Positions 7,547-14,907 of a stretch of DNA of 23,603 bases are shown one piece after another (position 1 is the stretch's first letter; every line of letters begins with the position of its first letter). Below the pieces are notes generated by a model. It did not search any database. It had not been told where the DNA came from and was given only the letters and a program-made list of their open reading frames with translations. Made by a program: the position numbers and the translations under genes. The stretch is from DASTYK01 sp964384585 (GTDB taxonomy: Bacteria; Gemmatimonadota; Gemmatimonadetes; Longimicrobiales; RSA9). The DNA is taken from the NCBI GenBank assembly GCA_964384585.1, contig CAYLME010000043.1, positions 1 to 23,603 of the forward strand. The letters run 5' to 3'.

Positions 7547-7558
7547 CACTGCTCAGTG
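7547..7558. promoter_or_regulatory. Short palindrome in the divergent regulatory region
   Basis: CACTG-CT-CAGTG is a perfect inverted repeat of 5-bp arms lying between the leader hairpin and the AT-rich promoter box of the divergent pair. It could be an operator for either direction. Twelve-base palindromes can arise by chance, so this is weak. Confidence 0.25.
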
Positions 7559-7587
7559 ATGTCCGGCGCACATGCACCGATATCGTA

Positions 7588-7593
7588 TATAAT
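7588..7593 (+). promoter_or_regulatory. Candidate -10 box for aroB
   Basis: A perfect TATAAT lies inside the only AT-rich island of the divergent spacer. No good -35 hexamer is found 16-18 bases upstream. Transcription from here would give aroB a leader of about 100 bases. The same island on the - strand contains TATATA and TACGAT, which could serve the ATP-grasp operon. Confidence 0.4.
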
Positions 7594-7628
7594 GGACGAC
7601 CGCGCCGTTCGTAAGGGGGACGTTTTGC

Positions 7629-7653
7629 ACCGACCGGCAGCGTCGGTTTCTTG
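7629..7653 (+). other. Hairpin followed by T-rich run in the aroB leader
   Basis: ACCGAC (7629-7634) pairs with GTCGGT (7642-7647) around a 7-base loop, followed by TTCTTG. It sits between the TATAAT box and the TTG start and might be a weak attenuator or just leader structure. Confidence 0.3.
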
Positions 7654-7701
7654 CCCGTCCCGCGCGCATTGCCCTACCTTGCCGCGAGCAAGGAGCTGCC
7701 C

Positions 7702-8829
7702 TTGATCCGTCTCGAACTCGCCCTCCCGCCAGAAGGCTGCCACGTCTGTATCGACGCCGGCCTGCTGGAGACCATCGCGTCCTCGATCCTCGAGGTCGTG
7801 CCGGCGGCGCACTACGGTATCGTTGCCGACAGTAACGTCGCGGATACGTACGCCTGGCCCCTCGCCACGGCCCTGCGCGAGGAGAACGTGCGCGCGGATG
7901 TGGTGCAGTTTCCGGCGGGTGAGGCGCACAAGTCACGCGAGACGTGGGCCGAGTTGACGGACGCGCTGCTGGCGCGGCGCGTGGGTCGCGATGGGTGCAT
8001 CATCGCGCTCGGCGGCGGCGTCGCGTGCGACCTGGGCGGTTTCGTTGCGGCGACGTACATGCGTGGCCTGCCGTGCGTGCAGGTGCCCACGTCGCTGCTC
8101 GCGATGATCGACGCATCGATCGGCGGCAAGACGGCGGTTGACGTACCGGCCGGCAAGAACCTGGTCGGCGCGTTCCTGCAGCCGCGACTCGTCGCGATCG
8201 ATCCGCTGGCGTTGCGTACGCTGCCGGAGCGCGAGCTTCGCGGCGGGCTGGCCGAAGCGGCGAAGCACGGCGCGATTGCGGACGCCGAGTACCTGCGCTG
8301 GATCGGCGCGAGCACGAGTGCGCTGCTGGCGCGCGAGCCGACATCGCTCGCACACCTGATCCGGCGCTCGGTGGAGATCAAGGCGGCCGTGGTGCAGGCG
8401 GATCCGCTCGAGCGTGGTGTCCGCGCCATCCTGAACTTCGGGCACACGGTCGCGCATGCGATCGAGTCGTTGTCGGCCTATGCCGTCCCGCACGGCTACG
8501 CGGTGGCGATCGGCATGACCGCGGAAGCCGAGATCGGCGAGGCGGCCGAAGTGACGGAGCCCGGCACGGCTGACGAGCTGCGTACCATCCTGCAGGCGCT
8601 GGGGCTGCCCACGGCGCTCCCGGCCGGCCTCGCGCCCGCGGACATCCTCAGTGCCGCCGCGACTGACAAGAAGGCGCGCGCCGCCCGTATCCGCTACGCG
8701 CTGCTCAGCGAGACCGGCTCCACGGCAACGGATCGTGCGGGGTCACACACCATTGCTATCGACGACGCCAGCGCGCTGCGCGCTCTGAGCCGCTGTCAGC
8801 CCCGGGAACGACGCGACGCCGGCGTTTGA
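7702..8829 (+). CDS. aroB: 3-dehydroquinate synthase
   Basis: This enzyme converts DAHP to 3-dehydroquinate, the second step of the shikimate pathway, using NAD and a divalent metal. The 375-residue protein has the NAD-binding GGGVACDLGGF (104-114), the substrate/phosphate segment SIGGKTAVDVPAGKNLVGAF (139-158), and the metal ligands Glu185 (GLAEAAKHG), His248 (NFGHTVAHAIE) and His264 (VPHGYAV). I chose the TTG at 7702 because AAGGAG lies at 7690-7695 with a six-base spacer and the protein begins MIRLELALPPEG. The frame is open to another TTG at 7651, which lacks a ribosome-binding site. It is divergent from the aminomutase operon and followed after 92 bases by an acyl-CoA synthetase with its own promoter candidate. 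Confidence 0.96.
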   Translation: MIRLELALPPEGCHVCIDAGLLETIASSILEVVPAAHYGIVADSNVADTYAWPLATALREENVRADVVQFPAGEAHKSRETWAELTDALLARRVGRDGCIIALGGGVACDLGGFVAATYMRGLPCVQVPTSLLAMIDASIGGKTAVDVPAGKNLVGAFLQPRLVAIDPLALRTLPERELRGGLAEAAKHGAIADAEYLRWIGASTSALLAREPTSLAHLIRRSVEIKAAVVQADPLERGVRAILNFGHTVAHAIESLSAYAVPHGYAVAIGMTAEAEIGEAAEVTEPGTADELRTILQALGLPTALPAGLAPADILSAAATDKKARAARIRYALLSETGSTATDRAGSHTIAIDDASALRALSRCQPRERRDAGV

Positions 8830-8855
8830 CTGCCGTGCGCGGCGTTCGCTATCTT
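8826..8855 (+). promoter_or_regulatory. Candidate sigma-70-type promoter for the acyl-CoA synthetase gene
   Basis: TTGACT (8826-8831) and TATCTT (8850-8855) are separated by 18 bases. The -35 box overlaps the aroB stop codon. The expected transcript start is about 60 bases before the ATG at 8922. Confidence 0.45.
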
Positions 8856-8921
8856 CGGCGCCGTGACGGCATGCAGGCGGACGGCGACGGTGAGCCCCTC
8901 ATGGGCGGCTCTGGAGGCGTG

Positions 8922-10526
8922 ATGGCGCTCGACCAGCGTTTCGCTGGCCAGACGGTCGCTGGCGTCCTCGAGGCGCAGGCCGCCGAGAATCCGGACCGCG
9001 TCTTCCTCATCGCCGGTGACCGCCGGTTCACCTACGCCCAGGTCAATGCCCGCTCGACTGCGCTGGCCGCCGCGCTCACGGAGCTCGGTGTCGAGCGCGG
9101 CGACCGCATCGCCGTCGACCTGCCCAACTGGCCCGAGTTCGTCGTCTCCGTTTTTGCGGCCGCCAAGCTCGGCGCCGTGATCGTCCCGCTCAACCCCCGC
9201 TATACCGTACCGGAGCTGCAGTACATGCTGCGGCATTCCGAAGCCACGGTCGTGATCAGTGCCGAGGATTTCGGCGGGACCGACTATCTGCAGCTGTTCG
9301 AAGGCTTCCTCACGTCGCTCCCGGAGCTGCAGTACCTGGTCACGGTGGGCGAGGAGGACCTCTGGTACGACGACCGGATCTACCAGTTCGAGGACCTGGT
9401 CTCGAGCGGCGAGTCCGGCACGGAAGTGACGACGCCCGCGATCGACCCGGCACAGGACACGTTCGCGATCCTGTACACGTCCGGCACGATGGGCAAGCCA
9501 AAGGGTGTCGCGCTGACGCACGAGAATCTGGTCAGGACCTCGGCGTTGACCGTCGATGCGATAGCTCTCTCGGCGGACGATGTCGTGTTCGGTGTGACGA
9601 CCGTGTTTCACGTCTTCGGCCTGGGCCCCGGCATCCTCGGCACGGCCATGGCCGGCGCATCGCTCGTGATGCAGGAGCAGTTCCTGCCCGATGAGGCGCT
9701 CCACCTGATCGAGCAGCATCGTGTCACGGTGCACTACGGCGTGCCCACGGTGTATGTAACGGAGATGCGCGAGCTGGACGTCACCGAGGCGGATGTCTCG
9801 TCGTTGCGGGTTGGCGTCGTCGCGGGCGCGCCGATCGGTGACGAGGTGGTGCAGCGCATCCGCGATGCCCTCTGTCCGAACCTGCACGTCGCCTATTCGC
9901 TGACGGAGACGAGTTCGACGGTCGCGATGACGCGCCCCGAGGATCCGCTCGACAAGAAGCTGTTCACCGTGGGGCGCCCACTGCCCGACGCCGAGATCCG
10001 TGTCCTCGACCTGGACGGCACGATCCTGCCGAGCGAGAGCCTCGGCGAGATCGCGGTGCGCGGCCCCGGTATCATGAAGGGCTATTACCGACAGCCGGGC
10101 GAGACCGCACAGGTGTTCGACGAGGAGGGCTACTTCCTCACCGGTGACCTCGGCATGATCGACGAGGACGGCTTCGTGCACATCGTCGGACGACGCAAGG
10201 AGCTGATCATCCGCGGCGGCTTCAACGTGTATCCGCGCGAAGTGGAGGATCGGCTGCACGCGCATCCGGCCGTACTCGACGTCGCGGTGGTCGGTCTGCC
10301 GCACGACGTGCTGGGCGAAGTCGTGTGCGCGTGCGTGGTGCCCGTCGAAGGTGCGATCGTGACGGGCGAAGAAATCAAGGAATGGTGCCGCGGTACGCTC
10401 GCGGACTACAAGGTGCCGGACCTCGTCCGGTTCTTCGACTCCTTCCCGTTGACTGGCAGCGGCAAGGTTCGCCGTGTCGAACTGGCCCGCATGGTCAGCG
10501 CGGAGGAGTCGAGCCGCAGGCCCTGA
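8922..10526 (+). CDS. AMP-forming acyl-CoA synthetase (long-chain fatty acid--CoA ligase-like)
   Basis: This enzyme activates a carboxylic acid, probably a fatty acid, through an acyl-adenylate to the CoA thioester. The 534-residue protein shows the ANL-superfamily motifs in order: the P-loop-like YTSGTMGKPKGV (185-196), a SLTETSS adenylate-binding block (326-332), the YFLTGDLG motif (404-411), the hinge GRRKELIIRGGFNVYPREVE (423-442), and the C-terminal catalytic lysine in PLTGSGKVRR (Lys515). I chose the ATG at 8922 because GGAGG (8913-8917) precedes it by four bases; ATGs further upstream would add a low-complexity extension. EtfAB and ETF-QO downstream fit use of the product in beta-oxidation. 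The chain-length preference cannot be read from sequence. Confidence 0.93.
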   Translation: MALDQRFAGQTVAGVLEAQAAENPDRVFLIAGDRRFTYAQVNARSTALAAALTELGVERGDRIAVDLPNWPEFVVSVFAAAKLGAVIVPLNPRYTVPELQYMLRHSEATVVISAEDFGGTDYLQLFEGFLTSLPELQYLVTVGEEDLWYDDRIYQFEDLVSSGESGTEVTTPAIDPAQDTFAILYTSGTMGKPKGVALTHENLVRTSALTVDAIALSADDVVFGVTTVFHVFGLGPGILGTAMAGASLVMQEQFLPDEALHLIEQHRVTVHYGVPTVYVTEMRELDVTEADVSSLRVGVVAGAPIGDEVVQRIRDALCPNLHVAYSLTETSSTVAMTRPEDPLDKKLFTVGRPLPDAEIRVLDLDGTILPSESLGEIAVRGPGIMKGYYRQPGETAQVFDEEGYFLTGDLGMIDEDGFVHIVGRRKELIIRGGFNVYPREVEDRLHAHPAVLDVAVVGLPHDVLGEVVCACVVPVEGAIVTGEEIKEWCRGTLADYKVPDLVRFFDSFPLTGSGKVRRVELARMVSAEESSRRP

Positions 10527-10587
10527 AGGGCCTGACGGCGGCCCGCGTCCTGCGGGCACAACGCGCGTGCGTCGGGGTGACGCACGC
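10517..10587 (+). terminator. Three consecutive hairpins after the acyl-CoA synthetase gene
   Basis: Three perfect stems follow one another: 10517-10523/10528-10534 (7 bp, with the stop codon TGA in its 4-base loop), 10541-10546/10552-10557 (6 bp, 5-base loop) and 10565-10573/10579-10587 (9 bp, 5-base loop). None has a U-tract. They probably form the transcript end or protect it from exonucleases. The rest of the 10588-10759 spacer holds only a further GC palindrome at 10722-10739; I see no convincing promoter or small gene there. Confidence 0.45.
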
Positions 10588-10759
10588 ATAACAGAATTGC
10601 GACGCCTCCTTCGGCTCGTCTCGCGACGATGACCGGAGAGCCGCGCGCTGCCGGACGATGTGTCCGCCGGCCCGTCGCTCTCCCGCAGCCGCCGCGAGCA
10701 GAGGAAGGGGGCGCGCCGACTGCGCGCGAAATCGCGCGCCAGGGGAATCAGGTATTCAC

Positions 10760-13075
10760 ATGGCCGCACAGTTCGCACGGGCGCCCCACCAGGGACGCAC
10801 CGGCCCGTTGTCCAACCTGCCGCACGCCGCCCTGCTCATCGACTTCGACAACGTCACGATGGGCATTCGCAGCGACCTCACGAAGGAGCTGAAGAACCTC
10901 CTCAACAGTGACATCATCAAGGGGAAAGTCGCGGTGCAGCGCGCCTATGCAGACTGGCGCCGCTACCCGCAGTACATCGTCCCCCTGGCCGAGAGCTCGG
11001 TCGACCTGATCTTTGCGCCCGCATACGGCAGTGCAAAGAAGAATGCGACCGACATCCGTCTCGCGATCGATGCACTCGAGCTGGTCTTCGTCCGTCCCGA
11101 GATCGGCACCTTCATTCTTCTCTCCGGCGACTCCGACTTCAGCAGCCTCGTGCTCAAGCTGAAGGAGTACGGCAAGTACGTGATCGGCGTCGGCATCCGC
11201 GAGTCCGCCAGCGACCTGCTCGTGCAGAACTGCGACGAGTACTACTCGTACTCCGCACTGACGGGCCTCACGCGCGCCGGTGACGAGGCGCCGGTAGTGA
11301 GCGAGGATCCCTGGGAGCTCGTCGAACTCGCGATCAGGCAGATGACCGAGAACGACGACGTGATGCGCTCCGACCGCCTGAAGCAGGTGCTGCTCGAGCT
11401 CGACTCAAACTTCGACGAGAAGACACTCGGCTTCACCAAGTTCAACAAGTTCCTCCAGGAAGCAGCAAACCGTGGCGTGCTCTCGCTGCGCAAGCAGGAG
11501 AACGGCCAGTTCGAGATCGCGCCCGGGGACGGCACACCCGCTGGTGGCGAAGAGGAGGAACAGCGGACGCGCAGGCGGCGTGGCGGGCGTGGACGTCGCG
11601 GCCGCGAGGAGCGTGAGCCCACGGCAGAGACTGCCGCTGTTGCGGCCGCGGCAGAGCCGAAGGCGGCCGCGAAGCCCGCGGAAGCCGCAGCGAAGCCGGA
11701 GGAAGCCGCAGCGAAGCCGGCAGAGCCCGTGGCGCGTGCCGAGGCGCCTGCCAGGGAGGCGCGCGCCGACGTCGCGCCCGCGGCAAAGCCGGCTGACCGA
11801 CCGGCACGGGAAGAGAAGAAGGCACCCGCGAAGCCGCCGGAGGCCGAGCGTGTCGCGCCCGTCGGCAACGATCTCGACGCGGCCTTCGCGCTGTTGCGAC
11901 GGGCGACGCAGGACGCGCAGCGCCAGGCGAACGGTGGCTCCGCGCGCGATTCCGACGTGAAGCGTCGCCTGCTGGAGCTCGATCCCGAGTGGGATGAGTC
12001 CAATCTCGGCTTCAGCAAGTTCAGTCGTTTCCTGCGGCGCGCGCACGACGAGGATGTCGTGACCCTGCGCCGGCTCGACAACGGCAACTACGAGGTAACC
12101 GCCGGTGTGGTGGACGTGGCCGACGCGCCGCGCGGCCGTCGCGGGCGCAGTGGCGCACGTGCGGCTGCGGAGGTACCGGCGCGCCCGGCGCGTGAGGAAA
12201 CGGCTGCTGTGACGACGACACCGTCTGCTGCGCCGGCGCAGGGCAACGGCGGTGCGAAGCAGAAGCCGGCGGAGCCGGCAACGCGCGAGTCCGCAGGTGC
12301 AGCAGAGCCGGCGGCAAGGACGGAGCGCCCGGCGGCCGCGGCTGCTGCCGGGAGTCGCCCTGCGACCGATGCCAGCATGCAGTCGTCGATGTTCGAGGAG
12401 ACGGCCGGCCCGAAGTCGCCGCGTCCGCCGCAGGCGATCGGTCTGCGACGTGGCTCGCGCAGCCGTGGCGGTGCGCCGTCCGGTCCGCCGCCGCTGTTCG
12501 AAGGGCAGACGGCTGGCGCGAAGGCGGCACCGGCGGCCCGGGAGCAGTCTGGCGAGCCTGCCGCAACCGGGACACCGGGCACGACCGTACCCGTCGCCCG
12601 CACACCGGCATGGTTCCCGACGGAGCAGGCGGCGATGCTCAACCATCTCTCGGCCTACAAGGGCGTTGGCAGAAAGACCGCCGAACAGCTCCTCGAAGCG
12701 TTCGGCGTCGACGGGGTCTATGCTGCGCTGAGCGGTCAGCAGAAGCGCGTGCGCGATCTCCTCGGCCAGCGCCGTGGTGATACGCTCCTCGCCGCGTTCG
12801 ACGCGGAGCGCGCTGCGAACGGCTCGGCCGCGCCCGCTGCAGGCGCAGCACAGCCGGCGACGAAGGCGGCAGCGAAGAAATCGGCCGCGAAAAAGGCTGC
12901 GGCGAAGAAGGGCGGCGCGAGCGCAAAGCCTCCTGCGCGGAAGACCGCGTCGAAAGCTGCGGGCAGCGCCGCGACCGGCGGGCAGCCATCCGGCAGCGAT
13001 ACACCGGCAAAGAAGTCCGCGCGCAAGACCGCACGCAAATCGGGCCGCGGCGGGACCAGATCGCCGACGAAGTGA
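10760..13075 (+). CDS. NYN-domain nuclease with two LOTUS/OST-HTH domains, HhH motif and histone-H1-like tail
   Basis: The 771-residue protein has a modular layout. The N-terminal NYN (PIN-like) domain (about 22-165) carries the acidic residues expected of a metal-dependent nuclease: IDFDN (Asp28, Asp30), NATD (Asp98) and LSGDSDFS (Asp124, Asp126). Two LOTUS/OST-HTH domains follow (about 184-255 and 370-448), recognisably duplicated: LLELDSNFDEKTLGFTKFNKF against LLELDPEWDESNLGFSKFSRF. Between and after them are Ala/Pro/Glu/Arg linkers. A helix-hairpin-helix-like segment LSAYKGVGRKTAEQLLEAFG lies at about 630-649, and the last 75 residues are an AKK-rich histone-H1-like tail. The ATG at 10760 follows AGGGG at 14 bases, so translation initiation looks weak. 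The stop overlaps the GTG of the DNA glycosylase gene (GTGA). Structured-RNA or DNA cleavage is an inference from the domains. Confidence 0.88.
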   Translation: MAAQFARAPHQGRTGPLSNLPHAALLIDFDNVTMGIRSDLTKELKNLLNSDIIKGKVAVQRAYADWRRYPQYIVPLAESSVDLIFAPAYGSAKKNATDIRLAIDALELVFVRPEIGTFILLSGDSDFSSLVLKLKEYGKYVIGVGIRESASDLLVQNCDEYYSYSALTGLTRAGDEAPVVSEDPWELVELAIRQMTENDDVMRSDRLKQVLLELDSNFDEKTLGFTKFNKFLQEAANRGVLSLRKQENGQFEIAPGDGTPAGGEEEEQRTRRRRGGRGRRGREEREPTAETAAVAAAAEPKAAAKPAEAAAKPEEAAAKPAEPVARAEAPAREARADVAPAAKPADRPAREEKKAPAKPPEAERVAPVGNDLDAAFALLRRATQDAQRQANGGSARDSDVKRRLLELDPEWDESNLGFSKFSRFLRRAHDEDVVTLRRLDNGNYEVTAGVVDVADAPRGRRGRSGARAAAEVPARPAREETAAVTTTPSAAPAQGNGGAKQKPAEPATRESAGAAEPAARTERPAAAAAAGSRPATDASMQSSMFEETAGPKSPRPPQAIGLRRGSRSRGGAPSGPPPLFEGQTAGAKAAPAAREQSGEPAATGTPGTTVPVARTPAWFPTEQAAMLNHLSAYKGVGRKTAEQLLEAFGVDGVYAALSGQQKRVRDLLGQRRGDTLLAAFDAERAANGSAAPAAGAAQPATKAAAKKSAAKKAAAKKGGASAKPPARKTASKAAGSAATGGQPSGSDTPAKKSARKTARKSGRGGTRSPTK
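11680..11721 (+). repeat. Tandem 21-bp repeat in the linker of the NYN-LOTUS gene
   Basis: Two copies of a 21-base unit lie head to tail (11680-11700 and 11701-11721), differing at the last base, and encode EAAAKP-type linker repeats. This looks like slippage expansion of a disordered linker. Confidence 0.7.
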
Positions 13076-13680
13076 CGCACCGCAGTACAGACGCGCTCCC
13101 GCTGCCGCACTCGTTCTATGCGCGCGGCGCGGAGCGCGTCGCGCGTGCGCTGCTGGGTCAGGTGGTCGTTTCGACGATCGGCGGCGCGCGTACGGTCGGA
13201 CGAATCGTCGAGGCCGAGGCGTATGTCGGGCCGCACGATCATGCATCGCATGCGGCGGAGCGCGTCGGGCGCACCATGCGCAACGACGCGATGTTCGGAT
13301 CCCCCGGTATCGCGTACGTCTACCGCATCTACGGTGTGCACTGGTGTCTGAACGTCGTGACCGACCGCGCCGGGTACCCGGCGGCCGTCCTGATTCGTGC
13401 ACTGGAACCGCTCGAAGGGCAGGACGTGATGCGCGCGCGACGCTCGGTCGTGCGCAGCGAGCGCGACCTGTGTAGCGGGCCCGGCAAACTCGCACAGGCG
13501 CTCGGTATCACAGGTTCACTGAACGCCCACTCGCTCGACGCGGCGCCACTCTGCATCGTTGGAGGTCCTCGCGTGCCCGCGCGTCGCGTGGTCACGTGCA
13601 CGCGCGTTGGTGTGACACGCGCACACGACTGGCCACTCCGCTTCTACGAGCGCGGCAATCCGCACGTATCGCGATGGTGA
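13072..13680 (+). CDS. 3-methyladenine DNA glycosylase, AAG/MPG family
   Basis: This base-excision-repair enzyme removes alkylated purines from DNA. The 202-residue protein has the family core: RIVEAEAYVGPHDHASHA, whose Glu49 matches the catalytic glutamate before the AY pair in human AAG; MFGSPGIAYVYRIYG (74-88); CLNVVTD; ALEPLEG; and the late SGPGKLAQALGI (135-146). The GTG start overlaps the preceding stop by four bases (GTGA), so it is translationally coupled to the NYN-LOTUS protein. The length is normal for bacterial members. An ATG inside the gene at 13118 is in another frame. No other repair gene lies nearby. Confidence 0.95.
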   Translation: MTHRSTDALPLPHSFYARGAERVARALLGQVVVSTIGGARTVGRIVEAEAYVGPHDHASHAAERVGRTMRNDAMFGSPGIAYVYRIYGVHWCLNVVTDRAGYPAAVLIRALEPLEGQDVMRARRSVVRSERDLCSGPGKLAQALGITGSLNAHSLDAAPLCIVGGPRVPARRVVTCTRVGVTRAHDWPLRFYERGNPHVSRW

Positions 13681-13756
13681 ACCGTGTGCTGTTCGCTCGG
13701 CACGCGTCCTGCACCCCTCTGCCGGGATGATTCTCGCAGCAAGAAGGAGGCAGTAC

Positions 13757-13954
13757 ATGTCAACCGTTCCCGGACCCCGCCCCGATGGCCCGCTGCCGCG
13801 TCCCGGCGCCCCCGAGCGACGGGAAGCACCGCACGAGCCGGAGCCGGATCGGCGCGAGACCGCGCCCGCGCGCGAGGCACCGGAATGGATGCCGGAGCCG
13901 TACGATCCGGAACGGGAGGTCGAACCCGCCCGCGAACCGGCAGCAGTGCCGTAG
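13757..13954 (+). CDS. Small Pro/Glu/Arg-rich disordered protein, unknown function
   Basis: The 65-residue product begins MSTVPGPRPDG and ends EPAAVP. It has no hydrophobic segment and one Trp (in EWMPEPYDPE), and is dominated by Pro, Glu, Arg and Ala, so it is probably intrinsically disordered and acidic/basic mixed. Support for its being a real gene comes from the best ribosome-binding site in the window, AAGGAGG at 13744-13750, six bases before the ATG, and a strong hairpin 52 bases after the stop. It stands alone between the glycosylase and etfB. I do not recognise a family. A 30-base in-frame extension to the ATG at 13727 is possible but lacks such a site. Confidence 0.65.
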   Translation: MSTVPGPRPDGPLPRPGAPERREAPHEPEPDRRETAPAREAPEWMPEPYDPEREVEPAREPAAVP

Positions 13955-14005
13955 CAGGTGCTCGGCGATGCAATCCATCCGGCGCGGCCATCCGCCGCCG
14001 GTTAC

Positions 14006-14029
14006 AGAGGCCCCCGGGAGGGGGCCTCT
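14006..14029 (+). terminator. GC-rich terminator hairpin
   Basis: AGAGGCCCCC (14006-14015) and GGGGGCCTCT (14020-14029) form a perfect 10-bp stem around GGGA, followed by CTCTCGTT. It separates the small disordered protein gene from the etf promoter region. Confidence 0.7.
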
Positions 14030-14076
14030 CTCGTTGCAGGCGGGCCACGTGGGTCGCTGAGGCACTTTGTCCTCGG

Positions 14077-14105
14077 TGGACACGCTCTGACCCGTCTCCT
14101 ACATT
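14077..14105 (+). promoter_or_regulatory. Candidate promoter of etfBA
   Basis: TGGACA (14077-14082) and TACATT (14100-14105) are separated by 17 bases, placing a transcript start about 45 bases before the etfB GTG. The -35 matches five of six consensus positions and the -10 four of six. Confidence 0.45.
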
Positions 14106-14156
14106 GGCCGCGGATTTTTCGGGCCGCCGTTCTCAGGCCATCCAGGGAGCAGTGAC

Positions 14157-14900
14157 GTGAACATCTATGTGTGCATCAAGCGCGTTCCGGACACGGAAGC
14201 GCGCATCAAGGTGAGCGGCGCGGCGATCGATGCTGCGGGCGTCAAGCACGTGATCAGCCCGTATGACGAGTTCGCGCTGGAGGCCGCACTGCGTCTGAAG
14301 GAATCGACCGGTGCGGGAGAGGTCGTCGTCGTGAGCGTGGGCGATGCGAGTTCGGGCGAACAGCTGCGTACCGCGCTCGCAATGGGTGCCGACCGGGGCG
14401 TGCTGCTCAAGGGCGAGGTTACGGTGGACGGGCTGGCTACGGCGAAGGCGCTCGCCGCCGAGCTGAAGGCTGCGTCGGCGGATCTCGTGCTGTTCGGCAT
14501 GAAGGGCGTCGATTACGACCAGCAGCAGGTCGGCCCGATGGTCGCCGGGCTGCTGGACCTGCCGTGCATCAGCGTCGTGTCGGAGATGCAGGTCGAGGGC
14601 AGCAGCGTCGTCGCACATCGCGAAATCGAGGGCGGCGTGGAGGTCGTCGAAGCGCCGCTACCGGCCGTGGTCACGATCACGAAAGGCAAGGACGAGCCGC
14701 GCTATCCGTCGCTGAAGGGCATCATGGCGGCGAAGAAGAAGCCGCTCGAGGAGAAGGAAGCGCAGCTTGGTGAGAGCCGGCTGACCGTTACATCGATGAC
14801 GCCGCCGCCGGACCGGCCGCCGGGTCGCATCGTGGGTACGGGTGTGGACGCAGTGCCGGAACTGGTCCGACTGCTGCGCGAAGAAGCCAAGGTCCTGTAG
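14157..14900 (+). CDS. etfB: Electron transfer flavoprotein beta subunit
   Basis: EtfB pairs with EtfA to carry electrons from acyl-CoA and other flavin dehydrogenases to ETF:quinone oxidoreductase. The 247-residue protein has the family opening MNIYVCIKRVPDTEARI, the AMP/nucleotide-binding region with DYDQQQVGPMVAGLLDLP (about 119-136), and the EtfB signature around VEVVEAPLPAVVTITKGKDEPRYPSLKGIMAAKKKP. The GTG start at 14157 has AGGGAG seven to eight bases upstream. The gene ends seven bases before etfA. There is no sign of a bifurcating-type extra FAD motif that I can single out, so a classical respiratory ETF is favoured. Confidence 0.96.
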   Translation: MNIYVCIKRVPDTEARIKVSGAAIDAAGVKHVISPYDEFALEAALRLKESTGAGEVVVVSVGDASSGEQLRTALAMGADRGVLLKGEVTVDGLATAKALAAELKAASADLVLFGMKGVDYDQQQVGPMVAGLLDLPCISVVSEMQVEGSSVVAHREIEGGVEVVEAPLPAVVTITKGKDEPRYPSLKGIMAAKKKPLEEKEAQLGESRLTVTSMTPPPDRPPGRIVGTGVDAVPELVRLLREEAKVL

Positions 14901-14907
14901 GGGAACG

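Noticed and set aside
7556..7576. Tiny - strand leader peptide frame (MCAGHH) before the attenuator hairpin
   Set aside because: It has no ribosome-binding site, its two His codons have no link to lysine chemistry, and such short frames are frequent by chance.
8796..10778. Open frame of 660 codons on the - strand opposite the acyl-CoA synthetase
   Set aside because: It is antisense to a gene with every ANL motif; the translation is low-complexity Arg/His/Asp text with no domain.
11405..13495. Open frame of 696 codons on the - strand opposite the NYN-LOTUS and glycosylase genes
   Set aside because: It arises from the Ala/Pro-rich linkers read backwards and crosses two real genes.
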